Below, piece after piece: positions 17,489 to 27,629 of a DNA stretch of 64,000 nucleotides. The stretch comes from Scytolyngbya sp. HA4215-MV1 (lineage in GTDB: Bacteria; Cyanobacteriota; Cyanobacteriia; Leptolyngbyales; Leptolyngbyaceae): the NCBI GenBank assembly GCA_019359045.1, contig JAHHIA010000009.1:124001-188000 (forward strand). The letters are read 5' to 3'. Within the stretch, counting starts at the first letter, position 1, and each line of letters starts with the position of its first letter. The notes under the pieces were generated by a model. It did not search any database. It worked only from the letters and a program-made list of their open reading frames with translations, and was not told where the DNA came from. Both the position numbers and the translations under genes were made by a program.

Positions 17489-20400
17489 AACGATTATTAT
17501 TATCTGGATTGGTGCTCTCTTTGGGCGCTCTGCTATCTTTGCCACAGCCTGTCCGTGCAGAAGGCAGCGTTGAACTAAACTCCGGTGGTGGCAGACGAGC
17601 TTTTCTCGATTATCGCCTGGGGAATTTGGCAGATCCTCTGTTTGCCACCTTTGGCATTCCTCGTCGCACCATCATCAAGGTGTATGTCAACGCGGGTGAA
17701 ACAATAGAACTTGCCTCCAGCGCGATCGGGCGAGGCGGCGACATTCGCTTTACCCGCCCCGACAACACCACAGGGCTTTGTGGTGCTGTCGGGCAGATTG
17801 CCAATCGTGCCGCAGAAATTAATCGAACCTATACACCTTGTATCGTTGCGGTAAACCAGAGTGGCGTTTGGGAAATTGAGTTTATCAGTCCTAATCCCAG
17901 CAGCACGGTTAATCCACCGGTCATCTTTTCTAATGCTGCCTGGACACAACCCAATAATGTCGGGTATGTCTCTGCCTGGGATGTCACTGTCCGTAGCGCG
18001 TTGGGAGTTGCATTGCGTGGTCGAGCTTACGCTAATTACTTGGCATTAAATATGGGCGGAAATCGTCCCAATGCATTTAATACCAATCTATTTGTCCTAA
18101 CGCGAGATGGGTATCAATACCGCATCAACACGAATGGGCTTGACCCGTTTGGCTTCATTTTCTTTTCAAACAATAAAGGCTTCAAAGACCCGACAACCAA
18201 CCAGTCTTTATTTAGCTCTGTAGCAACTTCAGTCGGTAGCAGCTTGTTTCAAAGTCCCGATACGCCCGATAGTGCCGATGACTTTACCAACAAGCTATTT
18301 TTTAATGTTCCCAATGTAGATTTGCCCCCTTCAGCACTAGCTCCAACAACCAGTGGTGGCTCAACCTGGCTCCTAACAGGTCCCGCCAAACCACTGGTAC
18401 CCACCAATTTGACTTTTACTGGAATCGAAGGAACATCTGGTCAGGCAGGGGTGGGATTGGGGGGGACTTTTTCCTTTAATGCACCCGGGATTGCCCCCTA
18501 TCAATTGATTTTGGATACCAGCCGAGATGGCATATTGGGCAATGCTAACGATCGCATTTTTGTAGGAACTTCTAGCTTGGGAACGAACACACTCTCCTGG
18601 GATGGACGAGATGCAAATGGCAATGTCGTGCTAGCCGGAGCACTCCCCATTGTGGCTCAGGTGGTTCTGTTTGCCGGACGAGCGCATTTTCCTTTGCTAG
18701 ATGCTGAAAATAACGCAAGTGGGTTTATTTTCCAACGACTCACTGATCCGGTTCCCCCCTCGAACCCCAACCCTAATCCATTCTTGCTCTATTACAACGA
18801 TCGGGGATTTGGAGGAGTGGGCGCACCCAACCCAATTAGTACCCTTGCAGGCATTGACAGTAGCAATGGGGCACACCGTTGGAGCAATAATTTTGGTGAT
18901 GTTCGAGGAATCGATACCTGGGTATACTATCCTTCTTCGCCAGCACAACTGAACCTCAACATCACTCTACTGTCTGCCGATTTCAAGGTGACCAAAACCC
19001 ACACACCAACCACGCCAGTGCCCGGTGGTGCGGTTTCTTATACTGTGACGTTGACCAACGCGGGACCCAGCAATCTTAATCCTGCCATTCCTGCAACCTT
19101 TACAGATAACATTCCAGCCACGATTACCAACGTCACCTGGACTTGTGCTGCCTCCGCCGGATCGAGTTGTACTGCCAATGGCTCTGGCAACACAATTAGT
19201 GATCCAGCAGTCGTTTTGCTCAGTGGCGGGACGGCTACTTACACCGTTACCGGAACGATTTCACCCGCAGCCAGCGGTTCGATTAGCAATACTGCCTCCC
19301 TGCGTCGTCCCAATGATGTCTCCGATCTTGTGGATGATGATGGTTCTGGCGGCACCAATGCAACGGAAAGTGCAACAGATACCTTTACTTTGGGACCCGC
19401 CATCCCCGTAGTGGGGATTGCCAAACAGGCAGGAACACCCGTTAACAATGGGAACGGCACTTTCACCATCCCTTACACCGTCCGACTCAGTAACTTAGGG
19501 GCAATTCCCCTCAACAATGTTCAGGTCGTCGAGAATCTCAGCAATGTCTATGGAGTGCCTGCAACCTTTACGCTGCAAGGTGTACCCATCGGGAATGGTA
19601 TTACCGCCAATCCTGCTTTTACTGGCACAGGGGGAACCACTAACCTATTGTCGGCTGGGCAAACCCTGGCAGTGGGCAGCAGCGCCACTGTCACTTTCAA
19701 TGTAATTGTGACCCCTAATGGGAATTTGGGTCCTTACATTAACTCGGCGCTGGCGACGGCGACGGACACTACTGGCACACTCAATACTAACGACACCTCC
19801 GACAGTGGTACAAATCCTGATGCCAATAGCAACGGCAACCCCAATGATCCGGGCGAAAACGATCCTACCGTGGTCAATATTCCCGCTGCACCGTTGCTGG
19901 GGGCAGCCAAGAGTGTGGTCAATGTGGTCAACAATGGCAATGGCACTTTTGATGTGCAATATCGAGTGACGATCGAAAACCTGGGCAATGTTCAGGTGAA
20001 TGGGCTTCAGGTCGTGGAGAACCTTGCCACCACTTTCACAGGGGCAAATGCGTTTAGTGTGGTAGCTCCGCCGACCAGCTCGACCCTGACAGTGAATCCA
20101 GGGTTCAATGGTAATGGCAATAACAATTTGCTGGCAGGGACCAACTCGCTCCCCCTCAACCAGCGGGGCACGATCGACTTTACTGTGCGAGTCTCCCCTG
20201 GCGCCAATTTAGGTCCTTATCAGAACACCGCCACCACCCAGGGAACAGTACCCAGCGGACAGACGGTCAGTGATATTTCTACAAACGGCTCGGAACCTGA
20301 TCCTAACAACGACGGCAATCCGAATGAACAGGTACCCACCCCCGTCAACTTCAATGGCGTGCCTCGAATTGGGATCGCCAAACGGGTGACCCGTGTGGTC

Positions 20401-21858
20401 AACAATGGCAATGGCACCTTTACAGTGACCTATGACTTGAACCTAGTAGATTTGGGCAATGTAGAAATTGACAACATCCAGGTAACGGACAATCTGGCAC
20501 AGACTTATGCGGGGGCAACAGCCTTTACGGTTAACAGTGTGACCGGGGTCAGCGGTGGACTGGTGCCGAATCCAGGATTTAATGGCAACACCGTTCAAAC
20601 CTTACTGACACCGGGGCAGACTTTTGCGATCGGCGGTTCAGCCAATCTTCGCGTTGTTGTGACGGTGAACCCAGGCAACAAGTTGGGTCCCTATCTCAAC
20701 ACAGCCCTTGTCGCGGGGACAGGACCAGGGAACGTTCCGGTACAAGATACTTCGGATGATGGGGTCAACCCCGATCCCAACGGCAATGGCAATCCGGATG
20801 AAGCTGGAGAAAACGATCCCACACCGGTCAGTTTCGCAGAAAATCCCGTTTTGGGGATTGCTAAACAAATTGGCACCGTAGTCAACAATAACGATGGGAC
20901 TTTTACAGTGCCCTATACAGTTTTTGTAAGTAATTTGGGCAATGTGGCGCTCAACAACGTGCAGCTATTGGAAGATTTGTTTGGCGCTCCATCCAGTGCT
21001 TTTCAGGGTGCAACGGCGATCGCGATCGCTACTCCGCCCACGATTGTCAGTGGACCGCTGACTGCTACCAATCCCAACTTCAACGGCAATAGCGATAAAC
21101 GACTACTGGCTGGAACAGACAGCCTGGGTGTGGGTCAAAGTGCCGTACTCCGCTTTAGCGTCCGTGTCACTCCAGGAGCCAACCTGGGTCCCTACAGCAA
21201 TTCAGTCATCGGCAATGGCACCAGCCCCGGTGGCACTCCCGTTACGGACATCTCGCAAGACCAAACCGGGCAACCTACAGCGAATCCTGATCCAGATGGC
21301 GATGGCAACCCCAATAACAACAACACCCCCACGCCTCTCACCTTTGGTTCAACCCCCGCCCGCTTAATTCTGGTGAAACGCATCACTGGGGCAACTCGTC
21401 AAGGCACGCCTCTGGTCGGTGTGAACTTTGGCACCTTTGTGGATGATCCCACCGATGGCAATGATACGGCAGGAGGATGGGTACAACTTGCTCCCGAAAC
21501 AGCCCCGATCGGAGCCCTGCTATTAGGCAACGATACGCCACTTCAAAGTAATGATGAAGTCACATACACCATCTATTTTCTTTCGGATGGCAGCAGCCCG
21601 GTCAATGCAGCTCAGATTTGTGATGCGATTCCCAATGGTACTACCTATATTCCTGGCAGTTTGCAACTCAGAGTGGGCAATACTCCCCCCGCCAGTGCCG
21701 CAACCTTTTTCTCACCTCTAGCGCCCCTGCCTGTCAATACCCCTTGCCCAGACCCGGTCAACCCCAATGGGGCGATCGTCGTCGATTTAGGAACCATCCC
21801 CAGTGCTCCTGGCGCAAGCAACTTTGGGTGGATTCGTTTTCGAGTCCGGATCGATTGA
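17485..21858 (+). CDS. Giant DUF11 repeat surface protein (operon gene 4)
   Basis: This 1457-residue secreted protein starts at GTG 17485, overlapping the previous stop. It has a signal peptide (LSGLVLSLGALLSLPQPVRA). An N-terminal unknown region (about 25-490) includes a FlgD-like Ig segment (LDTSRDGILGNANDRIFVG, LSWDGRDANGNVVLAG). A DUF11 domain (about 498-640) follows, then four tandem repeats of about 160 residues starting near 640, 804, 962 and 1123, each with VNNGNGTF, NLGNV and GPY-NT landmarks, and a final DUF11-like domain (1292-1457). Linkers between repeats are Asp/Asn-rich (NPDPNGNGNPDE, NPDPDGDGNPNNN) and look calcium-binding. It is probably an extended adhesin or surface-layer fibre. 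No sortase or LPXTG signal is present. Confidence 0.85.
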   Translation: MKRLLLSGLVLSLGALLSLPQPVRAEGSVELNSGGGRRAFLDYRLGNLADPLFATFGIPRRTIIKVYVNAGETIELASSAIGRGGDIRFTRPDNTTGLCGAVGQIANRAAEINRTYTPCIVAVNQSGVWEIEFISPNPSSTVNPPVIFSNAAWTQPNNVGYVSAWDVTVRSALGVALRGRAYANYLALNMGGNRPNAFNTNLFVLTRDGYQYRINTNGLDPFGFIFFSNNKGFKDPTTNQSLFSSVATSVGSSLFQSPDTPDSADDFTNKLFFNVPNVDLPPSALAPTTSGGSTWLLTGPAKPLVPTNLTFTGIEGTSGQAGVGLGGTFSFNAPGIAPYQLILDTSRDGILGNANDRIFVGTSSLGTNTLSWDGRDANGNVVLAGALPIVAQVVLFAGRAHFPLLDAENNASGFIFQRLTDPVPPSNPNPNPFLLYYNDRGFGGVGAPNPISTLAGIDSSNGAHRWSNNFGDVRGIDTWVYYPSSPAQLNLNITLLSADFKVTKTHTPTTPVPGGAVSYTVTLTNAGPSNLNPAIPATFTDNIPATITNVTWTCAASAGSSCTANGSGNTISDPAVVLLSGGTATYTVTGTISPAASGSISNTASLRRPNDVSDLVDDDGSGGTNATESATDTFTLGPAIPVVGIAKQAGTPVNNGNGTFTIPYTVRLSNLGAIPLNNVQVVENLSNVYGVPATFTLQGVPIGNGITANPAFTGTGGTTNLLSAGQTLAVGSSATVTFNVIVTPNGNLGPYINSALATATDTTGTLNTNDTSDSGTNPDANSNGNPNDPGENDPTVVNIPAAPLLGAAKSVVNVVNNGNGTFDVQYRVTIENLGNVQVNGLQVVENLATTFTGANAFSVVAPPTSSTLTVNPGFNGNGNNNLLAGTNSLPLNQRGTIDFTVRVSPGANLGPYQNTATTQGTVPSGQTVSDISTNGSEPDPNNDGNPNEQVPTPVNFNGVPRIGIAKRVTRVVNNGNGTFTVTYDLNLVDLGNVEIDNIQVTDNLAQTYAGATAFTVNSVTGVSGGLVPNPGFNGNTVQTLLTPGQTFAIGGSANLRVVVTVNPGNKLGPYLNTALVAGTGPGNVPVQDTSDDGVNPDPNGNGNPDEAGENDPTPVSFAENPVLGIAKQIGTVVNNNDGTFTVPYTVFVSNLGNVALNNVQLLEDLFGAPSSAFQGATAIAIATPPTIVSGPLTATNPNFNGNSDKRLLAGTDSLGVGQSAVLRFSVRVTPGANLGPYSNSVIGNGTSPGGTPVTDISQDQTGQPTANPDPDGDGNPNNNNTPTPLTFGSTPARLILVKRITGATRQGTPLVGVNFGTFVDDPTDGNDTAGGWVQLAPETAPIGALLLGNDTPLQSNDEVTYTIYFLSDGSSPVNAAQICDAIPNGTTYIPGSLQLRVGNTPPASAATFFSPLAPLPVNTPCPDPVNPNGAIVVDLGTIPSAPGASNFGWIRFRVRID

Positions 21859-21934
21859 ACCAGACTGGGTAGATCGACAAAGCGAACAATGCTACTGACC
21901 CCGTACTATTGACCCCCTCTCCCCTTCTAAAAAA

Positions 21935-22489
21935 TTGCTAGACACGATCGAACATCGCCTAATAACTGCAATCACCACCCTTCCTGTCTGGCAGAATTGG
22001 CTAGAAGCATTGGCATGGTTGAGTATCTATGCCTGCCTCGCACTGGGCATTGGTTTCAAAACTGGTTTTTTGCAGCGTGCTCCCCTCGTTTTCTCCAGGG
22101 GCTTAATGCTCCGTATTGCCATCACAACCTTTTTTTTCCCAGGCGTGTCGGAAGAAGTATTTTTTCGAGCACTCTTATTACCAGTCCCGGATGAAATGGT
22201 TTCGATGCAGCACTCCGGTTTATGGGGTGCGATCGCCCTGTCCCTGTTTGTCATCTACCATCCATTGAATGGCTTGAGCTTCTTTCCCAAAGGGCGCACA
22301 ACCTTTACAAATCCGCTTTTTTTACTGTTGGCAGCTGGGTTAGGAGGCATTTGTACGATCGTCTACTTCCACAGTGCTTCGTTGTGGGTGCCTGTAATGG
22401 TTCACTGGCTAGTTGTCTTGATTTGGCTGATCTGGTTGGGAGGATATGCCCAACTGTATCAAAGGCATCCTTCCACCGAGGACAAATAA
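21935..22489 (+). CDS. CPBP-family intramembrane glutamic endopeptidase
   Basis: The 184-residue polytopic membrane protein carries the CPBP (Abi/Rce1-like) signature: a Glu-Glu pair in SEEVFFRAL (EExxxR) and later helices with LFVIYHPLNG and VPVMVHWLVVLIW supplying the conserved histidines. Such proteases act on prenylated or membrane substrates; here the target is unknown. The start is uncertain: TTG 21935 is the furthest codon that fits. It lies 76 nt downstream of the surface operon on the same strand, so it could be a fifth transcribed gene, though no overlap supports this. Confidence 0.8.
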   Translation: MLDTIEHRLITAITTLPVWQNWLEALAWLSIYACLALGIGFKTGFLQRAPLVFSRGLMLRIAITTFFFPGVSEEVFFRALLLPVPDEMVSMQHSGLWGAIALSLFVIYHPLNGLSFFPKGRTTFTNPLFLLLAAGLGGICTIVYFHSASLWVPVMVHWLVVLIWLIWLGGYAQLYQRHPSTEDK

Positions 22490-22743
22490 AAATCTTGTTT
22501 GAACCGCATTAAAATGCACTGAATAGCTTAAGATTCTTAGCTGGGGTAAGCTATAGAGATAGCAGCAAATTTCACTGCATTAACAGGATCTGTTAATCGG
22601 TTTGCAGCAATTCCATACAAATGTGCTAACATCAGAAGTTGAAAAATCGCTTCCTTTGATGAACTGCGTTTACCCATCAATGTGATTGTAATCGGGAAGC
22701 CGTCGAACAGAATTTGAACAACTCAATCATGACAAGGAATGCT

Positions 22744-22968
22744 ATGAACCAGCAGGTTATTCACCCGATGGTCAAGTTGCAGCGTCAGGTGCGATCGCTT
22801 GTGGACTCGAAACTACTCAAACCCACCGATAGTCTTTGGAAAATTGCCTTTCTCTATGGGGACGACTGGTCCTACTGGAAACAGGAACTCTTAGCTTACG
22901 ACTTTAGTATGCAAGACCCCGTCATTGAACTCCTCAATGTAGAGTCCTGGGAAGAAGACGAAGATTAA
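22744..22968 (+). CDS. DUF4327 family small protein
   Basis: From ATG 22744 the 74-residue protein reads MNQQVIHPMVKLQRQVRSLV and contains DSLWKIAFLYGDDWSYWKQEL and an acidic tail (WEEDED), the DUF4327 pattern found in cyanobacteria. AAGGA stands seven bases before this ATG, which decides the start; the frame extends up to 22714. Function is unknown. It ends before a strong palindrome shared with the convergent phosphatase gene. Confidence 0.8.
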   Translation: MNQQVIHPMVKLQRQVRSLVDSKLLKPTDSLWKIAFLYGDDWSYWKQELLAYDFSMQDPVIELLNVESWEEDED

Positions 22969-23070
22969 TATGGGCTAGAAGAGAGATGAATGGACTAGGG
23001 GGGCAAATTGCATTGTGCCAGCTTGCTATCCTCAGGTTTTTCAGAGCGCTAACAGTTTGCCAATTATGAC

Positions 23071-23102
23071 AGAACCCCGAAATCTTAAGATTTCGGGGTT
23101 CT
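23071..23102. terminator. Bidirectional terminator (perfect 32-bp palindrome)
   Basis: AGAACCCCGAAATCTT is followed directly by its exact reverse complement. It lies between the convergent DUF4327 gene (plus) and PP2C gene (minus, stop 23128), so it probably terminates both. T-runs are weak on both sides. Confidence 0.65.
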
Positions 23103-23127
23103 AACCTTTCACCTTATACTTGCCACC

Positions 23128-25350
23128 TTATCTCAGACGATCGAGATTGGGTCGTACCTTTGCCCGAATCACTAACGCTGTAATGTTATCGTGCCCATTG
23201 TGTTGATTTGCCAGCTCGACTAACTGATTCACCCCTCGTTCTAGATTTGCCTGAGAACTTAACAAAGGCTCAATATGGCTCTGACAATGCTCCTCTAACA
23301 AATTATTGTCAGTCATTCCATCCGAGCACAGCAACAACAGCGTATCCTCATTCAGTTCCATAAATTGAATATCGGGACTGACAAAATTTTCGTCGCGCGG
23401 TCCTAGGGCTTGAGTAAGCTGATAAGCATCCGGGCGACCATAAGCAATCTCTGGCTCAACACCCCGCTGAATCTCGCGCTGCCCAACTTCATGATCGATC
23501 GTAATCTGCTCTAGGCCACGCTTGCGGGTGAAGCGGTACAATCGACTGTCTCCCACATGAGCAACTGCTACTTCAGTATCCTGCAACAACACCATGACCA
23601 GGGTTGTGCCCATTCGTCCACTGCCAGAACGGGCATTCTGTTGGTTAACATCGTAAATGGTTTTATTTGCCAGAAGAACGCCTTCCCGAATGACATCCAA
23701 AGGAGGCAACTTGCGTCCTTTCGTTCCGGCACTACTGGCTGCGTCTTGCCAGTGAAGTTGAAAATATCGTCGTAAGGTGTCAACTGCCAGCGCACTGGCA
23801 ACTTCCCCACCCGCATGACCACCCATGCCATCACAAAGAACATACACACCTGTCGCATGCACAATTCTGCTCGAAGGACTTTCTACCTTGCTGACCTGAG
23901 TTTCTACGCCAAAATAATCTTCATTGTGCTCTCGCTGCCGCCCCGTATCTGTAGATCCCGCATAGTCTAAGTTGGACAACTGCATCGGTAAGACAACCGT
24001 TGGCAAGTCATCATTATCGTTGTCGCCCTCATCATCATCGATGAGCGAATCGTCATTTGCATCAATCAGCGGATCTTCCGGATATTGATGATCAGAGAAA
24101 GACCGAGGAATTTCCGTGGGTTTGCTGTCAGTTGCTGCAGCCGTTACTGCTGCTGGATCAGAAGCCGTCACTGCTGCTGGATCGGATGTAGGTACGGGCA
24201 CTGAAGTCTGCCCCAAAATTGATGGATCGGGAGAGCCAGAGTTTGAGTTTTCAGGCATTGGAACAGTTGAAGGAGAATGGGCTTGCAAATTATGAGCTGT
24301 CTTTTTAATGCACGATCGCAACTCATCAGTTGTCAGGATCTTACCCGTTTGTAACTCATTCAGGAGGAGGGTTAAATCACTCCATTGGTCAATCTGAGCT
24401 TGACTTAATAATAACTGCCAGAATTGCCCTAAATCTTGTAAGGTTGGTGCAGAGTCCGGGGGGTCATCATAAAGACGCTGTAAATGAAGAATCTGATCTT
24501 CATCGATTTTCAGATTGGTTCGCTCTAACAAACTTTGGCAACAACGCCAGGGCATGAGGACTTCCCACAAATTGACGATTTCATTGAACCAATAAAGCAC
24601 CTGTAGACCCAGTGCTTCCGGTTCCAATCCATCAAGGGGGGGGAAAGCAGAATTGGGATCAGGACAAAGGGCTTCTGAAATAGAAGTGAGCGCAGAATAG
24701 TCCGTCAGCACAATGACCGATCGCCCAGCTTGCTCCCAGGCATCATGCACATCCGGCAAAACTTGATAAAACTTTGAAGCTAATTCTAAATACGGTTGAA
24801 CTTCCTGAGAAATCACCCGATCTTTAAGCGTACTCTTTGCTGAACCTGACACAACGTCCGCTTGGGTATGAGCGTCCTCCCTGAGGAACGGAGCTACATC
24901 AGTCAAAGCATTCGATTGCACACCATCGAATGCAGTTTTTTCTAGTGTTGTCAGTGCGATCACACTTGCTTGCAAAGGTGATTGCTGAAACGGTTGCCAG
25001 TCTAGGACTCGCAATTGCCCCTTCTCTGCCCCATCAAAATCAGGGGGGATACCATCCAGGATCTGGTAGCGCTGTTGAGCATCCAAAAACATCCCGGCTG
25101 ATGTAATCGTCAAGCTTGCCAAAAAAGAAGTAGTTGGTTGAGTCTCTTCTGATTGACAAGGCTCGATCGAACGGATCACCGCCATCCAGGTAAATTGGCT
25201 AGGAGCACCACAACTCGGGCACATCGACTCACTAAACGGAACCGCATTGCTACACTCATGGCAGATTTTTTGAGTCAGTGAGGTTCCACATTCTTGACAA
25301 AAATTGTTGGTGTCAGTATTCTCAAACCGGCAATGGGGACAAATGAGCAT
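23128..25350 (-). CDS. Zinc-ribbon PP2C-type serine/threonine phosphatase
   Basis: This 740-residue protein removes phosphate from Ser/Thr residues. The N-terminus has double zinc-ribbon motifs: CPHCRFENTDTNNFCQECG and CHECSNAVPFSESMCPSCG. A long variable region (about 60-470) is rich in Pro, Ser, Asp and Ala, with a near-exact repeat DPAAVTA encoded by a 24-bp duplication near 24150. The PP2C catalytic domain (about 480-735) has TDTGRQREHNEDYF, LCDGMGGHAGGEVAS, VAHVGDSRLYR, LLLCSDGMTDNN and GHDNITALVI, holding the Mn/Mg-binding aspartates. Start ATG 25350 precedes the zinc ribbon directly. Zinc ribbons fused to PP2C occur in cyanobacterial signalling proteins; substrates are unknown. Confidence 0.9.
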   Translation of the reverse strand: MLICPHCRFENTDTNNFCQECGTSLTQKICHECSNAVPFSESMCPSCGAPSQFTWMAVIRSIEPCQSEETQPTTSFLASLTITSAGMFLDAQQRYQILDGIPPDFDGAEKGQLRVLDWQPFQQSPLQASVIALTTLEKTAFDGVQSNALTDVAPFLREDAHTQADVVSGSAKSTLKDRVISQEVQPYLELASKFYQVLPDVHDAWEQAGRSVIVLTDYSALTSISEALCPDPNSAFPPLDGLEPEALGLQVLYWFNEIVNLWEVLMPWRCCQSLLERTNLKIDEDQILHLQRLYDDPPDSAPTLQDLGQFWQLLLSQAQIDQWSDLTLLLNELQTGKILTTDELRSCIKKTAHNLQAHSPSTVPMPENSNSGSPDPSILGQTSVPVPTSDPAAVTASDPAAVTAAATDSKPTEIPRSFSDHQYPEDPLIDANDDSLIDDDEGDNDNDDLPTVVLPMQLSNLDYAGSTDTGRQREHNEDYFGVETQVSKVESPSSRIVHATGVYVLCDGMGGHAGGEVASALAVDTLRRYFQLHWQDAASSAGTKGRKLPPLDVIREGVLLANKTIYDVNQQNARSGSGRMGTTLVMVLLQDTEVAVAHVGDSRLYRFTRKRGLEQITIDHEVGQREIQRGVEPEIAYGRPDAYQLTQALGPRDENFVSPDIQFMELNEDTLLLLCSDGMTDNNLLEEHCQSHIEPLLSSQANLERGVNQLVELANQHNGHDNITALVIRAKVRPNLDRLR

Positions 25351-26206
25351 GTCAAAACACCCTCAACTGATGAGGACATGGGAATTGGCAGAGTGTTATC
25401 GAACAAGGAGAAAACTGATTCAATGCAGGATTCTCCTTTTCCTTAAACAGGTCAGGTCGATGAGTCTGATGGTGCATTATCCTTATAATGGACGGCGGTA
25501 CCTGCGAGACCTCTGTATTTTTCAATACTGAGATTAACAAAACTGTTCAACATTGGTTTCTCAACACAAATTAGCAAAAGAATCGCTTAGCTCATATTCG
25601 ACAGTTTTTTTTGGGAGATTAAGAATCCTACAAATTAATTAAAGTTTTAGTCTAGATAGAATTAGATGCCTCATCAAAACAACATATTGATGGATTGCAA
25701 TCATTTGAATGTGAGCTCGAATTGAGCTGAACAACATGCGCTTTTAGCCAATGGAGCGCAAAAATCAAGATCGTTCACATCCTTTTGTTATCTTCGCAAT
25801 TTGGCGCTGCAATCTGACTAGGATTTCTGGTTATTTTCGTAGCTTCACGATCGTTCCCAGAAATTAATTTAAAATCTCAACTTTTTTACAATCTGAATGA
25901 AGCTTTTATCTATCCTGATTCATCCGTTTCAGGAAAGTTAAAAAAGGAAAGCTCACTTTATCTCCTTTGCCCAGCCCGATGCAATCGCTGGGACGCAGCC
26001 GATAGCGATAGCCCGCCTGTCGCGGCAAATCATTGACATAAGTTCATATTGAGTTGCACCCTCTGGATTTGCATAAGTGCAATGAAGATAGGGGATCCTA
26101 ACGCAAGATTGAGAGTTAAGGTCAATTCCGACATTAAGCACCAAATTTATCCTGACACAAGTGACTAGATTCTGCTGGTTGCTGATGAATCGCTGCTAGC
26201 AAAGAC
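25351..26206. other. Intergenic region
   Basis: No supported gene lies in these 856 bp. The part around 25960-26090 includes the tract GCCGATAGCGATAGCCCGCC and a CAACTCAATATGAACTTATG (minus sense) sequence that look like a dispersed, non-coding cyanobacterial repeat. I could not show a second copy in this window. Confidence 0.4.
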
Positions 26207-26800
26207 TTATAGCGAACCATTCCTCACTTCTCCCATTTTTCGCAATTCTGCCGCAGTCAAATCCCGCCATTGCCCAGGTTGTAGCCCTTCTAAACATAAA
26301 TGAGCGATCGCGACTCTGACCAACCGCAAGGTTGGAAAGCCAACCGCTGCGGTCATCCGTCGAACTTGGCGATTGCGACCTTCCACCAGGGTCATTTCGA
26401 GCCAAGCAGTTGGGATATTTTTGCGGAAGCGAATTGGAGGGATACGAGATGGTAGTTGGGGGTCCATCGCTAGCAGATTTACTTGAGCGGGACGGGTGCG
26501 ATAGTTTTGGATGAAGCAGCCCTGGCGGAGATGCTGTAATGCGATCTCATCAGGGATGCGCTCGACCTGTACCCAGTAAGTCCGTGGATGCTGAAACTTG
26601 GGATCGCTAAGCCGATGCTGCAATCCACCGTCATTGGTCAATAACATCAAGCCTTCGCTATCTCGATCTAGCCTACCAACCGGGTAAACCTCCGGCACAG
26701 GAATGAAATCTTTGAGGGTCGATCTCGGCTGGTCAGACTCGTCGGTAAACTGACTCAACACGTTGTAAGGCTTATAGAAAAGAAGATAGCGATAGGGCAT
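26207..26800 (-). CDS. rluE: 23S rRNA pseudouridine synthase, RluE-like
   Basis: The 197-residue enzyme belongs to the RsuA/RluB/E/F family that isomerises uridine to pseudouridine in rRNA. It lacks the N-terminal S4 domain, as RluE does. Signatures are [18 protein letters not shown], the catalytic Asp in [18 protein letters not shown], and the C-terminal [23 protein letters not shown]. RluE modifies U2457 of 23S rRNA in E. coli; the same site here is inferred. It is followed by no clear terminator and is flanked by long AT-rich regions. Confidence 0.9.
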   Translation of the reverse strand: MPYRYLLFYKPYNVLSQFTDESDQPRSTLKDFIPVPEVYPVGRLDRDSEGLMLLTNDGGLQHRLSDPKFQHPRTYWVQVERIPDEIALQHLRQGCFIQNYRTRPAQVNLLAMDPQLPSRIPPIRFRKNIPTAWLEMTLVEGRNRQVRRMTAAVGFPTLRLVRVAIAHLCLEGLQPGQWRDLTAAELRKMGEVRNGSL

Positions 26801-27395
26801 AGAGCAAGCAGTCAGTTGAAGAATGACTGGAGGCCGAAACCAATGATGGGTTCAGAAATGAGAATTCTGATGAGGTCGATTGTCTATGCAAACACTGCAT
26901 TGCTCGATCGATCAACCTGTATAAGACTATACTTTTTCCAGACTAACAAGTTAAGCAATTTTATAGGTTTTCTGCAATCAGATTGAGTCAGATTGATCGC
27001 ATCCAGCGTCAGCAGAATGAGCAGAAAAATCTAAACGTCAGATTCATCGAAAATCTAATTTTGACGATATATCTAAAGACGAGATGAAGCGAACTTTTCA
27101 ATGTCAAATTATAAAAAAAATCTTAAAAAGATTTAGATGCTCTCATCAGATTGCATTTTTGCGAAACCTTTTATTTGATCAGAATTACTCAAGAAAGTAT
27201 GAAGCGATTGCTTGATCTCTGATCCCCATCGATTAAGCCTTTGATCTCGCTCTCAAGTCAGATTGCCAATCAGCATCAATACCGACATAATGGAGATCTC
27301 ATGAAAACGTTTTGATTGATAGATTTCAATTTTTTGGTTGTTTCTGATACATTTTGCCTCAAAGAATTTCAAATTGTAAATTGGATAGAAGCCTG
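26801..27395. other. AT-rich intergenic region
   Basis: About 600 bp of AT-rich DNA between divergent genes. I see no gene, repeat or structured RNA. Confidence 0.5.
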
Positions 27396-27629
27396 ATGAA
27401 TTTTTTAATTGATTTTAAGAAGTCACCTACGCTAGAACCTTTTACCCTTCAAGCGGCACAGTCAATTCATTGTCCCAATTGCGGTAGCCATGCTGAGCGC
27501 TTTTATCTCTCCGATCGTCAAATCGTAAGAACGCAATGTCCTAAGTGTGATTATTTGATGATTACTTGCGCAACCAGCGGCAAAGTAATTGAAGCGTATG
27601 CACCTGGCATCTACGCCCAGCCCTTTTAG
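27396..27629 (+). CDS. Small zinc-ribbon protein
   Basis: From ATG 27396 the product has 77 residues. Two CxxC knuckles (HCPNCGSHAER, QCPKCDYLMIT) flank 15-20 residues and form a treble-clef or rubredoxin-like zinc ribbon. The tail GKVIEAYAPGIYA is characteristic of a small cyanobacterial protein often mislabelled 'replication restart helicase PriA'. It has no helicase motif. Function is unknown; nucleic-acid binding is only suggested by the ribbon. Confidence 0.75.
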   Translation: MNFLIDFKKSPTLEPFTLQAAQSIHCPNCGSHAERFYLSDRQIVRTQCPKCDYLMITCATSGKVIEAYAPGIYAQPF

